Source of the DNA: Chloroflexota bacterium
GTDB taxonomy: Bacteria > Chloroflexota > Anaerolineae > UBA4142
Direction: 5' to 3'
NCBI GenBank assembly: GCA_016219275.1
Contig: JACRBM010000103.1
Span: 1-64,000 of the forward strand
DNA: 64,000 nt
A model generated the notes under the pieces. That model searched no databases. It had not been told where the DNA came from and saw only the letters and a program-made list of their open reading frames with translations. The translations under genes were made by a program, and so were the position numbers. Shown piece by piece: positions 44,686 to 53,847 of the stretch. The number at the start of each line of letters is the position of its first letter. Position 1 is the stretch's first letter.

Positions 44686-45762
44686 ATGCTCAGTATCGCG
44701 GTTCGGCGGCTTTACAACCAGCAGATCGCGCGCACCAAGTTCAAAACGCCAAGCGAGATCGTCGCCTGGCTCGGCGCGCTCCAAGCCCAGGATTACGCCG
44801 GTGCAAAATGGTCGGTCGGTCTGCGTTTGCCAGGGAGTGCCGAGGCGGACATCGAACAAGCCATCGCCAACAAAACCATTATCCGAACCTGGGTCATGCG
44901 CGGCACGTTGCATTTCGTCGCGGCGGCGGACGTGCGCTGGATGCTCGCGCTTGTCGCGCCGCGGCTGATCGCCGGCAATGCGCGGCGCTACAAAGAACTC
45001 GAACTCGACGCGCGCACGCTCGCGCGCAGTAACGCGGTGCTCGCCAAGGCAGTGCAGGGCGGCAAGCCACTCACGCGCTCTGCCCTGTTTGCGATTCTCG
45101 AACAACACGGCATCTCGACCCAGGGACAGCGCGGCGTGTTCATGTTGCAGCGCGCGTCGCTCGATGGATTAATTTGCCAGGGCGTGATGCGGAGCAACGA
45201 TCCCACTTTCATGTCGCTCGACGATGTGCTGCCGAAAACTAAAACGATAGAGCGTGACGACGCGTTGGCGGAACTGGCAAAGCGGTACTGGACGAGCCGT
45301 GGTCCGGCGACCTTGCAAGATTTTGTGTGGTGGTCGGGGCTTTGGGTGGCGGATGCGCGAGCCGGCTTGGAGCAAGTGAAATTGCAGTTTATCCAGGAAA
45401 CAGTGGACGATAAAACCTATTGGCGGTTACGTTCCAAGCCAATATCAAAAACCCATTCGCCGACCGCGTATCTGTTGCCAGGGTTTGACGAGTATTTGCT
45501 TGGCTATAAAGATCGCCGCGCATCGCTCGACGAGCCGTGCTACAAAAGGTTGACTCCGCCGAATGGCATGTTGCCCTCGACCATCGTGATTGATGGTCGA
45601 GTTGTCGGGACCTGGAAGCGCACATTCGAAAAAGGCGCGGTGATCATCGCCTCAAATCCTTTTCGTCCATTGACCGCCGCTGAACGTCGCGCTCTTGTCG
45701 TCGCGGCAAAGCGTTACGGTGAATTCCTGGGTCTGCCATTTACCTTGGACGGCGAAACCTAA
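44686..45762 (+). CDS. AlkZ-family (HTH_42) winged-helix DNA glycosylase-like protein
   Basis: A 358-aa protein of the AlkZ/YcaQ (winged-helix, HTH_42) family of DNA glycosylases that remove alkylated bases or interstrand crosslinks. LGALQAQDYAGAKW holds the catalytic QxQ motif of AlkZ; later WWSGL and the PTAYLLPGFDEYLLGYKDR region are conserved. Function is predicted from these motifs. It is flanked by two hairpins of the same family and has no obvious operon partner. Confidence 0.85.
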   Translation: MLSIAVRRLYNQQIARTKFKTPSEIVAWLGALQAQDYAGAKWSVGLRLPGSAEADIEQAIANKTIIRTWVMRGTLHFVAAADVRWMLALVAPRLIAGNARRYKELELDARTLARSNAVLAKAVQGGKPLTRSALFAILEQHGISTQGQRGVFMLQRASLDGLICQGVMRSNDPTFMSLDDVLPKTKTIERDDALAELAKRYWTSRGPATLQDFVWWSGLWVADARAGLEQVKLQFIQETVDDKTYWRLRSKPISKTHSPTAYLLPGFDEYLLGYKDRRASLDEPCYKRLTPPNGMLPSTIVIDGRVVGTWKRTFEKGAVIIASNPFRPLTAAERRALVVAAKRYGEFLGLPFTLDGET

Positions 45763-45781
45763 TACAGCGATCCATATCTTT

Positions 45782-45820
45782 GACAGAATCCAGGTTTCTT
45801 GGAGAAACCTGGATTCTGTC
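45782..45820. repeat. Intergenic hairpin
   Basis: 18-bp arms (GACAGAATCCAGGTTTCT and complement) with loop TGG. Same family as 44603-44635. Confidence 0.85.
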
Positions 45821-45907
45821 GCGTTCACCGAACGGATTTGACGAAGGCATTGAGCTAAGAATAAAATAGATCTGCGTTCATCCGCGTCCTGGTATTTTGG
45901 ATGCGCG

Positions 45908-47146
45908 TCATGGTTCAGGCGCGATCAACGCGCCATGCGCGTCAAAGCTCAACGGTCGCGCCGCGCCAATTTGTTCGAGCGTGGGCGCCATCGCCACCGA
46001 TGGCAAGAGCGACTCGGAAACCCAAAGCAGATCGAGCGCAAGCGTGTTGCGAATCAACACCGCGCGCGCGCGTTCCGACGCGATGCCGGCAAGACCTGCT
46101 TCGATCACCTCGCGATCGGTCGGTAACGTGATCGGAATTTTTGCCCCAGCCAGGTTGTGCGCGGTCAGGCAATTGGTGTAGGTTGCCGCGATATCCATCT
46201 TGTCGCGCAAGCGTTGCGAAATCAAATCGCTATGACCGACGCCAATCGCGTTGCCGTGACTGTTCGGCGTCAAGTCGAGTACGGCGATCACGTTGATTAG
46301 CGGAGAGACCGGTCCGCCGGTGCGCCGCCACATTCCGATCACATTCAAGTCCATCCCAGTTCCGCTAATGTCCTTGCCCATCTCTTGCACGATGAGCAAA
46401 TCAATCGGTTCGAATTCGGATGGAATCCTGGGTGTCAAGCGGCGCGCTAGGTCGAGCAATGCCGGCTCATCCGACTCGATGCGTTCCGCCGGGATCACTT
46501 CAATGCGCGCGGCTTGGTGCTGACCATTTTCGACGATGCCAATGCCCGCGAGCACCGGCAAGCGCGCCAGGACGACGCGCGCCGCGGCGGGCATCGCGTC
46601 CGCTACTCCCCAGTTGTGAATCTCTGCCGCGCCGCGCGGTTTGCCCAATCCGACCGCCAAAATTTTTAGCAAGCCACTCTCCCAGCGCGCCTTGAAAGCT
46701 GTGTGCTCTTTGATGCGATTGATCGCGATAATGCCGTCGGCGGTTGCGGCGTGTTTGTCGGCAAACACCGGCATTCCATTTTGTGTCTCGCCGATGTGCA
46801 CCGTCTCGAGCGAACTGACGATTGGCACACCGGTCGCATCTTCGCCTAGCCCATAACCTTCGAGTACCTCGCGCTGACCTTCGGCGGTCCCGCCGCCGTG
46901 ACTCCCCATTGCCGGCACGAGGAACGGTTGCGCGTTCAGCGCGCGTAATTCTTCGATCACCACGCGCACGATTTGAGGCATGCATGGAATCCCGCGGCTC
47001 GGCAGCGCGATGGCGACGCGCATCCCAGGTCGCACGCGCGCGTCCAGCGGAAGCGCGCGCAATCCGGCGCGCGTGGTGGCGTCAACATCGTCCACGCGCT
47101 CAAGCGAAACTTGTTGGCGAACCGGCGCAAACCGCAAATGGATCAT
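45908..47146 (-). CDS. LarA-family (DUF2088) protein, possible lactate racemase relative
   Basis: A 412-aa protein with the LarA-type N-terminal domain: MGSHGGGTAEGQREVL, INRIKEHTAFKARWESGLLK, GLGKPRGAAEIHNWG. True LarA binds a nickel-pincer cofactor on a lysine and racemises lactate; this diverged family has conserved His and Lys in the same region, but activity is unproven. It lies downstream of galK across a 39-bp gap, and only about 1.3 kb from lutC on the opposite strand. Confidence 0.75.
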   Translation of the reverse strand: MIHLRFAPVRQQVSLERVDDVDATTRAGLRALPLDARVRPGMRVAIALPSRGIPCMPQIVRVVIEELRALNAQPFLVPAMGSHGGGTAEGQREVLEGYGLGEDATGVPIVSSLETVHIGETQNGMPVFADKHAATADGIIAINRIKEHTAFKARWESGLLKILAVGLGKPRGAAEIHNWGVADAMPAAARVVLARLPVLAGIGIVENGQHQAARIEVIPAERIESDEPALLDLARRLTPRIPSEFEPIDLLIVQEMGKDISGTGMDLNVIGMWRRTGGPVSPLINVIAVLDLTPNSHGNAIGVGHSDLISQRLRDKMDIAATYTNCLTAHNLAGAKIPITLPTDREVIEAGLAGIASERARAVLIRNTLALDLLWVSESLLPSVAMAPTLEQIGAARPLSFDAHGALIAPEP

Positions 47147-47185
47147 TCGGTCTTATCCTCAGGTGTCTATATCCCACGCAAGACG

Positions 47186-48343
47186 TTAGCAAATTTGAAA
47201 ATCGCGATTCATCAGCGGTCCCGCGCCTTCCGCCGCGCGGCACGCGTAGATCGGCGGTGTGACGCCGACGCGCGCGGCGTACTCGCGCGCAACATTCGCG
47301 CTGAATGCTTCTAGTGCATTCTCCGCGACGAGGTTGACCGTGCACCCGCCGAACCCCGCGCCGGTCAAGCGCGCGCCCCAGCATCCCGGTTGTCGCCGCG
47401 CAATCTCGACGAGGGTGTCGAGTTCCGCGCAACTCACCGCGAAATCGTCGCGTAGACTGGTATGCGATTCGTCCATCAATCGTCCAAACGTTTCTAGATC
47501 GTTTTGCCGCGCGGCATCCACCGCCGCGAGCACACGCGCGTTCTCGCGAATGATGTGCCGCGCGCGCCGCGCGACCTGGGACGGCAGTTCGTGTTCGCGG
47601 CGCGCGAATTCATCGGGAGTCACATCGCGTAACGCGGGCACGCCGAATAAACGCGCCGCTTGTTCGCACTCGGCGCGGCGCGTGTTGTACTCGGACGCGA
47701 CCAAGCCGCGGCGCTTGAGCGTATCGCACACGACGATGCGCGCGCCGCGCGGGAGCGGCACGAATTGATACGTCAAATCGCGGCAGTCTATCAAGAGCGC
47801 GTGGTCGGCGCGCGCGAGCGCCGAGATGAACTGATCCATAATCCCGCTCTGCACGCCGAGGAATTCATTTTCGACGTGTTGGCACAGTTGCGCGATTTCA
47901 ACGCGATTCAGCGTGAAGCCGGCAATCGTTTGAAACGCGAGCGCGGCGCACACTTCGAGCGCCGCGGACGATGACAAGCCGGAAGCAATCGGCACGTCGC
48001 TGTGAATCACAAGGTCCGCGCCAGTCAGCGCGATGCCGCGCGCCTGCAACGCCCACGCGACGCCGCGCACATAATTGCTCCACCGTTGCTCGTCATCGCG
48101 CGCGATCGCGTCGAGCGAAAACTCGGACAGTGCGCCGTCGAAATCAAGCGCGCACATTCGCACGACGCGATCGGAGCGACGGCGAATCGCAATATGCGCG
48201 GCGCGGTCAATCGCCATCGGCAAAACGAAACCGTCGTTGTAATCGGTGTGCTCGCCGATCAAGTTCACGCGCCCTGGCGCGCGGAGGAGGCGTTCAGACG
48301 CGGAATGAAAAACGCGCGTGAATTCGTTTTGAAGAGGCATCAT
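47186..48343 (-). CDS. galK: Galactokinase
   Basis: A 385-aa GHMP kinase. Signature [15 protein letters not shown] (about residues 24-38), ATP loop [10 protein letters not shown] and C-terminal [11 protein letters not shown]. It phosphorylates galactose at C1 in the Leloir pathway. Its ATG overlaps the galT stop, so the two are coupled. Neither galE nor galM is in the window. Confidence 0.95.
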   Translation of the reverse strand: MMPLQNEFTRVFHSASERLLRAPGRVNLIGEHTDYNDGFVLPMAIDRAAHIAIRRRSDRVVRMCALDFDGALSEFSLDAIARDDEQRWSNYVRGVAWALQARGIALTGADLVIHSDVPIASGLSSSAALEVCAALAFQTIAGFTLNRVEIAQLCQHVENEFLGVQSGIMDQFISALARADHALLIDCRDLTYQFVPLPRGARIVVCDTLKRRGLVASEYNTRRAECEQAARLFGVPALRDVTPDEFARREHELPSQVARRARHIIRENARVLAAVDAARQNDLETFGRLMDESHTSLRDDFAVSCAELDTLVEIARRQPGCWGARLTGAGFGGCTVNLVAENALEAFSANVAREYAARVGVTPPIYACRAAEGAGPLMNRDFQIC

Positions 48344-49386
48344 TGCATCAACACCCGGAGATGGACGGCGGCAGATTCGGCGATCATATCGCGCTGCGGC
48401 TCGCCGAGCATTTCATAGCCGACCATAAATTTGCGGACGGTCGCGCTCCGCAAGAGCGGTGGATAAAAATGCGCGTGCAGATGCGCGGCGCTCGACGCAT
48501 CGTTCACCGGCGCGACGTGCCAGCCCATCGAGTACGGAAACGACACGTCGAACACGCGGTCGTACGCGGCGGTAAGCCGGCGCAGAATGTCCGCGAGCGC
48601 GTCGCGTTCGTCGTCGTTCAAATTGGGCAACGCGCCGCGGTGCCGCCGCGCGAGGACCATCGTTTCAAAGGGCCACACTGCCCAGAACGGCACGAGCGCG
48701 ACGAAATGCGCGTTCTCGACGACGATGCGTTCGCGTTGCGCGAGTTCGTGCACGAGGTAATCGCACAACAAACACGCGTGCTTCTCATCGCGATACGCGG
48801 CGAGCGACGCGAGTTCTTTAGCCGGTTCGGTTGGGATGTGCTCGGTCGCCCAGACCTGGCAATGCGGATGCGGATTGCTCGCACCCATCTGCGCGCCCTT
48901 GTTCTCGAACACCTGGACGTACCGAATAAATTCGCGCGCGCCCAGGTCGAGCGTTTGCGCGATCCACACATCCACAACGCGGCGAATGTCCGGTTGCGTC
49001 ATTTGTGCGAGCGTGAGGTCGTGGCGCGGCGAAAAACAAATCACGCGGCAGATGCCGCGCTCGCTCGTCGCGCGCAGAATGCCGTGTGGGTCCAGTTCGT
49101 TCGCGGACGCGTCCGGCGTGAGCGCGGCGAAATCGTTATCGAAAACGAACGTGCTGTCGTACGCGGGATTCGGGTTGCCGCCGGCGCGCGTGTTGCCGGG
49201 ACAGAGGTAACAGTCGGGATCGTACGCCGGGCGCGTGTCGGCGGGTGGCGCATCCACGTGACCCAGCCAGGGACGTTGCGTGCGATGCGGCGAGACGAGA
49301 ATCCACTCGCGCGTGAGTGGATTGTAGCGACGATGCGGACTCGCAAATAGTTCCGCTGTGTTAGTTTCCGACCCAGGTTCGCTCAT
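48340..49386 (-). CDS. galT: Galactose-1-phosphate uridylyltransferase
   Basis: A 348-aa HIT-superfamily enzyme with zinc cysteines in CYLCPGN (C59, C62) and the active-site HPH in [12 protein letters not shown]. It exchanges UMP between UDP-glucose and galactose 1-phosphate. The start is the ATG at 49386. It is upstream of galK with a 4-base overlap. Confidence 0.95.
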   Translation of the reverse strand: MSEPGSETNTAELFASPHRRYNPLTREWILVSPHRTQRPWLGHVDAPPADTRPAYDPDCYLCPGNTRAGGNPNPAYDSTFVFDNDFAALTPDASANELDPHGILRATSERGICRVICFSPRHDLTLAQMTQPDIRRVVDVWIAQTLDLGAREFIRYVQVFENKGAQMGASNPHPHCQVWATEHIPTEPAKELASLAAYRDEKHACLLCDYLVHELAQRERIVVENAHFVALVPFWAVWPFETMVLARRHRGALPNLNDDERDALADILRRLTAAYDRVFDVSFPYSMGWHVAPVNDASSAAHLHAHFYPPLLRSATVRKFMVGYEMLGEPQRDMIAESAAVHLRVLMQ

Positions 49387-49405
49387 ACGTGTGTTCCTTG
49401 TTATT

Positions 49406-49477
49406 GTTTTCCCACGAAGAACACAAAGGGCACGAAATTTTTCTTCGTGATCTTGGTGTCCTTCGTGGGAAAAATTC
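49406..49477. repeat. Long inverted repeat upstream of galT
   Basis: TTTTCCCACGAAG and the complementary CTTCGTGGGAAAA flank a TTTTTCTTCGTGA middle. Another intergenic palindrome, not a terminator. Confidence 0.75.
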
Positions 49478-49484
49478 CGGATTG

Positions 49485-49805
49485 TTATTGGATAGGATTC
49501 ACCGGCTCGACGAACACCTCGATCATCCCGCCGCACGACAAGCCCACATCCCACGCGGTTTCGTCCGCGATGCCGTACTTGAGCAGTTGCGGTTTGCCGC
49601 TTTTGATAACGCGCAACGCCGCTTCGATGACCGCGCCTTCGACGCAGCCGCCGCTCACCGAGCCGGCAAACTCGCCGCGCGAGTTGATCACCATTTTTGC
49701 GCCGAGTGGACGCGGCGTCGAGCCGCCGGTTTTGACGACGGTCGCGATGGCGACGGCATCGCCGCGTGTGCGCCACGCGTCTATCGTTGTGATTAAATCA
49801 CGCAT
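49485..49805 (-). CDS. XdhC/CoxI N-terminal domain protein
   Basis: A 106-aa protein equal to the N-terminal domain of XdhC/Cox[34 protein letters not shown] and [14 protein letters not shown]. Full XdhC has a C-terminal Rossmann domain that is absent here. XdhC proteins insert or mature the sulfurated molybdenum cofactor, but no molybdenum hydroxylase is nearby. GAGGT precedes the ATG. Confidence 0.85.
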   Translation of the reverse strand: MRDLITTIDAWRTRGDAVAIATVVKTGGSTPRPLGAKMVINSRGEFAGSVSGGCVEGAVIEAALRVIKSGKPQLLKYGIADETAWDVGLSCGGMIEVFVEPVNPIQ

Positions 49806-49836
49806 CGTTACCTCACCGAGATTGAAAAATAGCTGT

Positions 49837-49958
49837 GGCAATTGAAATTGCCCCGCGTACTTGTAGGGGCGAAGCATTCGCAGAATCTTGATGCTTAGAT
49901 AATCGCGCCTCGAATGCGAGGTGCCTTGTCGCCGAATCGCAGTTTTGCGAATGCGTTG
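49837..49958. repeat. Composite palindrome between xdhC-like and lgt genes
   Basis: GGCAATTGAAATTGCC with a following CCGCGT matches 32173-32194 exactly; then GTAGGGGC...GAAGCATTCGC pairs with GCGAATGCGTTGCCCCTA. It combines two repeat families seen elsewhere. Confidence 0.8.
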
Positions 49959-49961
49959 CCC

Positions 49962-50675
49962 CTATTTCTGTTCGCGTAATACGAGCCACAACGCGCCGAG
50001 CAACACGAGCAACGCGATAACCTGGGACGCGCGATAGCCGCCCGGCAAGAACGCGGCGTCCGCGCGAAAACCATCCACGAACACGCGCATCGCGCTGTAC
50101 CATGCCAGGGCGATTAGCGCGCGCGTGCCCCCGCGCGCGGGTTGCCATCGCGCAAAAATGTAAAAGCCGATGCCGATGCCGATCAATTCGTACACTTGGA
50201 CCGGATGACGCGCGACGCCCCACATCGGCACTGCCCAGGGCAGATCGGTCGGCATGCCGAATCCATCGCCGGCAAGAAATTGTCCCAGCGCGAGAATCGC
50301 GAGCGCGACGAGCGCGCCCAAGACGAATCCATCCGCGACGGAGGCAAGCGCCAAACGACGACGTTGGAGATACGCGATGACCGCGATGCCGCCAGCCAAC
50401 ACCCCAATCGGTACATCGAGCGTGCCGGGCGTCAGCGAAAAAACCTGAAGCCAGTCCTCCGCGTACGCGGAAAAATTTTGCGCGATGTATGCGAGCCGCG
50501 CGACCAGGATCGTCACGGCGACGCCCAGCGCGACGATGCTCCACGCGTCGTCGCCGCGCAAACCGCGCCGATGGAATTCGCGTTCGGCGAGATACGCTCC
50601 GAGCCACAGCGCGACGATCAACGCGAGCGTGGACGTTTGCAGCGCGGCGGGACCGATGTGGACGACCGGCAACAT
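49962..50675 (-). CDS. lgt: Prolipoprotein diacylglyceryl transferase-family protein
   Basis: A 237-aa integral membrane protein with several hydrophobic segments, matching Lgt by VARLAYIAQ, LGQFLAGDGFGMPT and RHPVQVYE. The first two motifs diverge from the usual forms. Lgt adds diacylglycerol to the lipobox Cys, as needed for binding proteins like those in this window. The start overlaps the TlpA-like stop as ATGA. Confidence 0.82.
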   Translation of the reverse strand: MLPVVHIGPAALQTSTLALIVALWLGAYLAEREFHRRGLRGDDAWSIVALGVAVTILVARLAYIAQNFSAYAEDWLQVFSLTPGTLDVPIGVLAGGIAVIAYLQRRRLALASVADGFVLGALVALAILALGQFLAGDGFGMPTDLPWAVPMWGVARHPVQVYELIGIGIGFYIFARWQPARGGTRALIALAWYSAMRVFVDGFRADAAFLPGGYRASQVIALLVLLGALWLVLREQK

Positions 50676-51214
50676 CAGCGTCGCTCCAGCAATTGCGTCA
50701 GTTGCGCTTCGATGTACGCGCGATTCATCGCGCCGAGGTACGCCGCGCGAATGATGCCGGCGCGGTCTATGAAAAACGAAGTGGGCAACGCGCCAACTTG
50801 GAAACTCGCCGCGACGCCGAGTTTGTCGTCGAGCAGAACGGGCAACGTCAGACCCAGCTCCTTGGCGTACGCCTCGACCGTCGCGCGGTCTTCGCCCACA
50901 TCAATCGCAAGAACGACCACATCATGTTCGCGATGTTCGGTGGAAATGGCTTGCAACAGCGGCATCTCCGCGCGGCATGGCGGACACCACGTTGCCCAGA
51001 AATTGAGAATCACGATTTTGCCGCGCAGGTCGTCGGAGGCAAAGGTTGTGCCATCGAGCGCGGTTAGCGAAAACGCGGGCATCGCGAAATTCACGCGCGG
51101 TGCGATGCTGGGGGAGGCGGGATCGCTCGCCAAACGTGTGACGTGAATCCACGCGCCGCCGACGAGCGCGACAAAAATGAGGAGCGCGTCCATTTGCAAT
51201 CGAGTGCGTAACAT
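50675..51214 (-). CDS. TlpA-like membrane-anchored thioredoxin
   Basis: A 179-aa protein with an N-terminal membrane segment (MDALLIFVALVGGAWIHVT) and a thioredoxin fold with FWATWCPPCRAEMPL (CPPC), then VGALPTSFFIDRAG. It is a predicted extracytoplasmic thiol-disulfide oxidoreductase. The ATG at 51214 lies only 8 nt after a TATAAT box, so the mRNA may be leaderless. It is cotranscribed with lgt. Confidence 0.9.
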   Translation of the reverse strand: MLRTRLQMDALLIFVALVGGAWIHVTRLASDPASPSIAPRVNFAMPAFSLTALDGTTFASDDLRGKIVILNFWATWCPPCRAEMPLLQAISTEHREHDVVVLAIDVGEDRATVEAYAKELGLTLPVLLDDKLGVAASFQVGALPTSFFIDRAGIIRAAYLGAMNRAYIEAQLTQLLERR

Positions 51215-51222
51215 CGCGGACA

Positions 51223-51251
51223 ATTATACGCGCATTGTTGCGCCCGCGCAA
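51223..51251 (-). promoter_or_regulatory. Promoter just before the TlpA-like gene
   Basis: Minus strand: TTGCGC, 17-bp spacer, perfect TATAAT ending 8 nt before the ATG. The expected start of transcription falls at about the start codon. Confidence 0.6.
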
Positions 51252-51267
51252 TTAGTCGCGCGCGCGC

Positions 51268-51313
51268 CGTACACGACGAGGCGCGGCAGTTCTGCCGCGC
51301 CTCGTCGTGTACG
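51268..51313. repeat. Perfect 22-bp-arm hairpin between signalling cluster and TlpA-like gene
   Basis: CGTACACGACGAGGCGCGGC with its full complement and a 2-nt loop. It has no T-run but could fold strongly in the RNA and separate the two minus-strand units. Confidence 0.9.
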
Positions 51314-51319
51314 CATGCG

Positions 51320-51709
51320 TCACCACGCTTTTTTGATTTCCTGGATCGCGAGCGTTGTCAGACGCCGATATGTTCGTTGCGGCGGCAGAATCACCGCCAA
51401 CACAAACGGTCGTTCGTTGAGTGTAAGGTATCGGCAGACCAAGCGCGAACGGTCGCTGATGACGATGGATACTTCGTCCACTTCCGATAGTCCCAGGCGC
51501 GCTTGTGTTTGCACGACGAAATCTTTGACGAGCGTGACCATCGCCGCGACCGTCGCGGCATCGTACGGCGCCGGCGATGGCGCGACCGCGACGGGCAAGC
51601 CATCTTCGCTTGCCAAGACCGACACGGCAAAGTGTCCTGCTTGATTCATCTGCGCGAGAATTTCTTCGAAGGATGCTGGTTCAGCCGCGTAGGTGGGTGG
51701 TTTCGTCAT
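51320..51709 (-). CDS. Roadblock/LC7-like protein, last gene of the GTPase cluster
   Basis: A 129-aa protein with the Roadblock pattern VSVLASEDGLPVAVA. Such proteins are small regulators of MglA-type GTPases. GGAG is 6 nt before the chosen ATG. The C-terminal half (ISDRSRLVCRYLTLNERPFV) differs from the neighbours. Its exact role is unknown. Confidence 0.7.
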   Translation of the reverse strand: MTKPPTYAAEPASFEEILAQMNQAGHFAVSVLASEDGLPVAVAPSPAPYDAATVAAMVTLVKDFVVQTQARLGLSEVDEVSIVISDRSRLVCRYLTLNERPFVLAVILPPQRTYRRLTTLAIQEIKKAW

Positions 51710-51749
51710 GGCACGCTCCAATAAAGTTTGAGATCAGTCCGCATCTAGA

Positions 51750-52127
51750 TTATGCCATCGCTTTGCGAACGCCATCCGCCGCGCGTTCCATTTGCAAAAA
51801 GACGAGACCCAGTTTGGAGTCTTTGCGCGCGACCACGCTGAGCACGGCTTCCGGTCCGGCGTTCATAATGATCGTGTACCCGTCGCCGCCTTCGACGAAG
51901 ACGCGCGCGAGATGACCGTGCTCAAATTCCGCCGTCGTCTGTTCGCCGAGCGCGAGCATGGCTGCCGCCATCGCCGCGACGCGCCGTTCTTCGACGCTCT
52001 GCGGTAACTCGGATGCAATTGCAAACCCGTCTACGCTGATGATGCCCGCGCCCATCACGCCCGGCGTGGTGGATTGCAAAGTGCGAAGTAGTTCGGTTAA
52101 CTGCGTTGTTAGATCTTTCTCAGCCAT
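51750..52127 (-). CDS. Roadblock/LC7 protein (MglB-like)
   Basis: A 125-aa Roadblock/LC7 domain with GAGIISVDGFAIASELP and the later LSVVARKDSKLGLVF. MglB-like proteins act as GTPase-activating partners of MglA. AGGAGG precedes its ATG, inside the last codons of the upstream gene whose stop it abuts. It is 0.6 kb from the MglA-type gene. Confidence 0.88.
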   Translation of the reverse strand: MAEKDLTTQLTELLRTLQSTTPGVMGAGIISVDGFAIASELPQSVEERRVAAMAAAMLALGEQTTAEFEHGHLARVFVEGGDGYTIIMNAGPEAVLSVVARKDSKLGLVFLQMERAADGVRKAMA

Positions 52128-52688
52128 CTATGCCTCCTGGTTGCTTTGAATACTCGGATTTGACGCGTTGGCGCGAATGCAGTACAAGCACGCGCGTCCG
52201 GCGATCATCTCTACTGCTTCTTGATGTTCCAAACCGACCAAGCGCATATTCGCTTCGGAAATGGCGATTGTGTCGGTCCCCGTACTGCGGCACGCGATAT
52301 TGACGACCGGATCCGGCATGTCTTCACGGACCCCGTGATGCACGATGCACAAGGGGTGCAGCGCGCTGCCGCCACCTTTGGTCAGGTGGCGATTATAATT
52401 CGCGACGAGTTTTTTCGCTTCGGGACTCCATTCGGAAATCTCGGCGGTGAACTCTTTGAACGGACATTGTTTCAAGATCACGAACTGATCGCCGGCAAGT
52501 TTGCCCGGCGCGAGTTCCATATTCTCCCTCCCCAGTTCAAACCCTGCCAATCTTGCGAGCGTAGTTGTTCCATTAAGCGATTGGGCGATGGCTTTGCCGG
52601 TCTGTACTAGTCCCAGGAATCGCGTGGTGGTGATGATGCTGTGGATGGCTGCCCACAGAGTCCAATAAATTCGATTACTTGTCAGCAT
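52128..52688 (-). CDS. Unrecognised Cys-rich protein in the GTPase cluster
   Basis: A 186-aa protein I cannot assign. Five cysteines (C75, C114, C133, C167, C170) sit in short motifs KQCPFKEF, HPLCIVHHGV, NIACRS and ACLYC, suggesting metal or iron-sulfur binding or a redox sensor. It lies between the MglA-type GTPase gene and a Roadblock gene, with no gap before the latter, so it is likely a component of the same system. Confidence 0.6.
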   Translation of the reverse strand: MLTSNRIYWTLWAAIHSIITTTRFLGLVQTGKAIAQSLNGTTTLARLAGFELGRENMELAPGKLAGDQFVILKQCPFKEFTAEISEWSPEAKKLVANYNRHLTKGGGSALHPLCIVHHGVREDMPDPVVNIACRSTGTDTIAISEANMRLVGLEHQEAVEMIAGRACLYCIRANASNPSIQSNQEA

Positions 52689-52719
52689 AGTTCATTTCAC
52701 GGCTTTCCGTATGCGTATG

Positions 52720-53304
52720 TCAGATGCGCGTTTGGACTTGGAGCGCTACGGCGTTGATCGCGGCTTTGAGCGTTTCGAAGACGCCCAGTCCTTGCGCGGC
52801 GGCGGCGGGAAAACACGGCGCGCCGTTCAGACCCAGGTTGAGCCGCAACGCGTCGAGCGTCAGCGTATTCGGCAGATCGCGTTTATTGAACTGGTAGATG
52901 ATCGGCACGTGCGCCGACGCCAATCCCAAGTCGCGCAAGTTGGTGTGTAAATTCTCCAGGGTTTCGCAATTCTCGCTCATGCGCTCCGTTTGTGAATCGG
53001 CGACGAACACGACGCCGTCACATCCTTGCAAGACGACCTTGCGCGTCGCGAGGTAATACGTTTGCCCGGGCACGGTGTAGAGTTGAAACTTGGGCTTGAG
53101 TCCTTTGATGGGACTCAATTCGATCTGCAGAAAATCGAAAAAAATGGTGCGATCCTCGCGCGTTTTCAACGAGACCAAATCGCTGCGTAAGGTCGGGTTG
53201 GTCTTGGCGTGAACGTACTGCAGGTTCGTCGTCTTGCCGCTCATCGCCGGACCATAGTAGACGATTTTGAGATTGAGTTCGCGCGCTTTCCAATTGATGA
53301 ACAT
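52720..53304 (-). CDS. MglA-type small GTPase
   Basis: A 194-aa Ras-like GTPase of the MglA family. P-loop GPAMSGKT (residues 18-25), G3 TVPGQ (77-81) and G4 NKRD (140-143). MglA-GTP marks a cell pole or controls motility and polarity in other bacteria; in Chloroflexota the output is unknown. It is surrounded by Roadblock proteins that could act as GAP or exchange factors. Confidence 0.93.
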   Translation of the reverse strand: MFINWKARELNLKIVYYGPAMSGKTTNLQYVHAKTNPTLRSDLVSLKTREDRTIFFDFLQIELSPIKGLKPKFQLYTVPGQTYYLATRKVVLQGCDGVVFVADSQTERMSENCETLENLHTNLRDLGLASAHVPIIYQFNKRDLPNTLTLDALRLNLGLNGAPCFPAAAAQGLGVFETLKAAINAVALQVQTRI

Positions 53305-53329
53305 CGTTGAGCGAATTCCCGGGATGGAG

Positions 53330-53827
53330 TCAGTTCGATTTCCAGAGACTGTCCAACTCGCTCGCGAGCGATGCCGCGAAATCGTTTGGCATCTCCGCGA
53401 GGGGCGCGCCGGGGACCATCAATTGCATTTCCCATTCGGGCGCCATCTTGGCGAGCGCCTCGACGGCTTTGCCGCTGAACAAGCGCACGAGACCGATTTG
53501 GACGTTGACACTGAACACGACGGCGAGCAGAAAACTCGTGCCAATCGTGTTGAGGTGCAAGTTCTGTTCGTCGCCTTGGTGGAATAACACTTGAAAGTGC
53601 CGACGCTCGCCGAGCAAGCGCGCCATCTCGGCGGTGGCGGCGACGTTGCTGGCGACGAGCGCGGCGAGCACCGTCGCATCGAGTCCTTTGGTGCGTCCGT
53701 GCGCGGCGAGGAGTTGCCCGCTGATATCCGCCAGCAGCGCGCACCGCGCGTTCGTTTTGCTGATCAGTTCGGAGAGCACTTTCTCGACGCGTTCAGAGTG
53801 TTCTTCGGATAGGGCAAGTCTTGACAT
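53330..53827 (-). CDS. Roadblock/LC7-like protein
   Basis: A 165-aa protein with a Roadblock domain, longer than the single-domain types: ARCALLADISGQLLAAHG and the SFLLAVVFSVNVQIGLVRLF strand region. It precedes the MglA gene by 25 nt, the common MglB-MglA order. An AAGGAT-like site precedes its ATG. Confidence 0.85.
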   Translation of the reverse strand: MSRLALSEEHSERVEKVLSELISKTNARCALLADISGQLLAAHGRTKGLDATVLAALVASNVAATAEMARLLGERRHFQVLFHQGDEQNLHLNTIGTSFLLAVVFSVNVQIGLVRLFSGKAVEALAKMAPEWEMQLMVPGAPLAEMPNDFAASLASELDSLWKSN

Positions 53828-53847
53828 TCAGATGATCCTTAGTTGCC

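Noticed and set aside
51268-51313. Intrinsic terminator
   Set aside because: The hairpin has no T-run on either strand; kept as a repeat instead.
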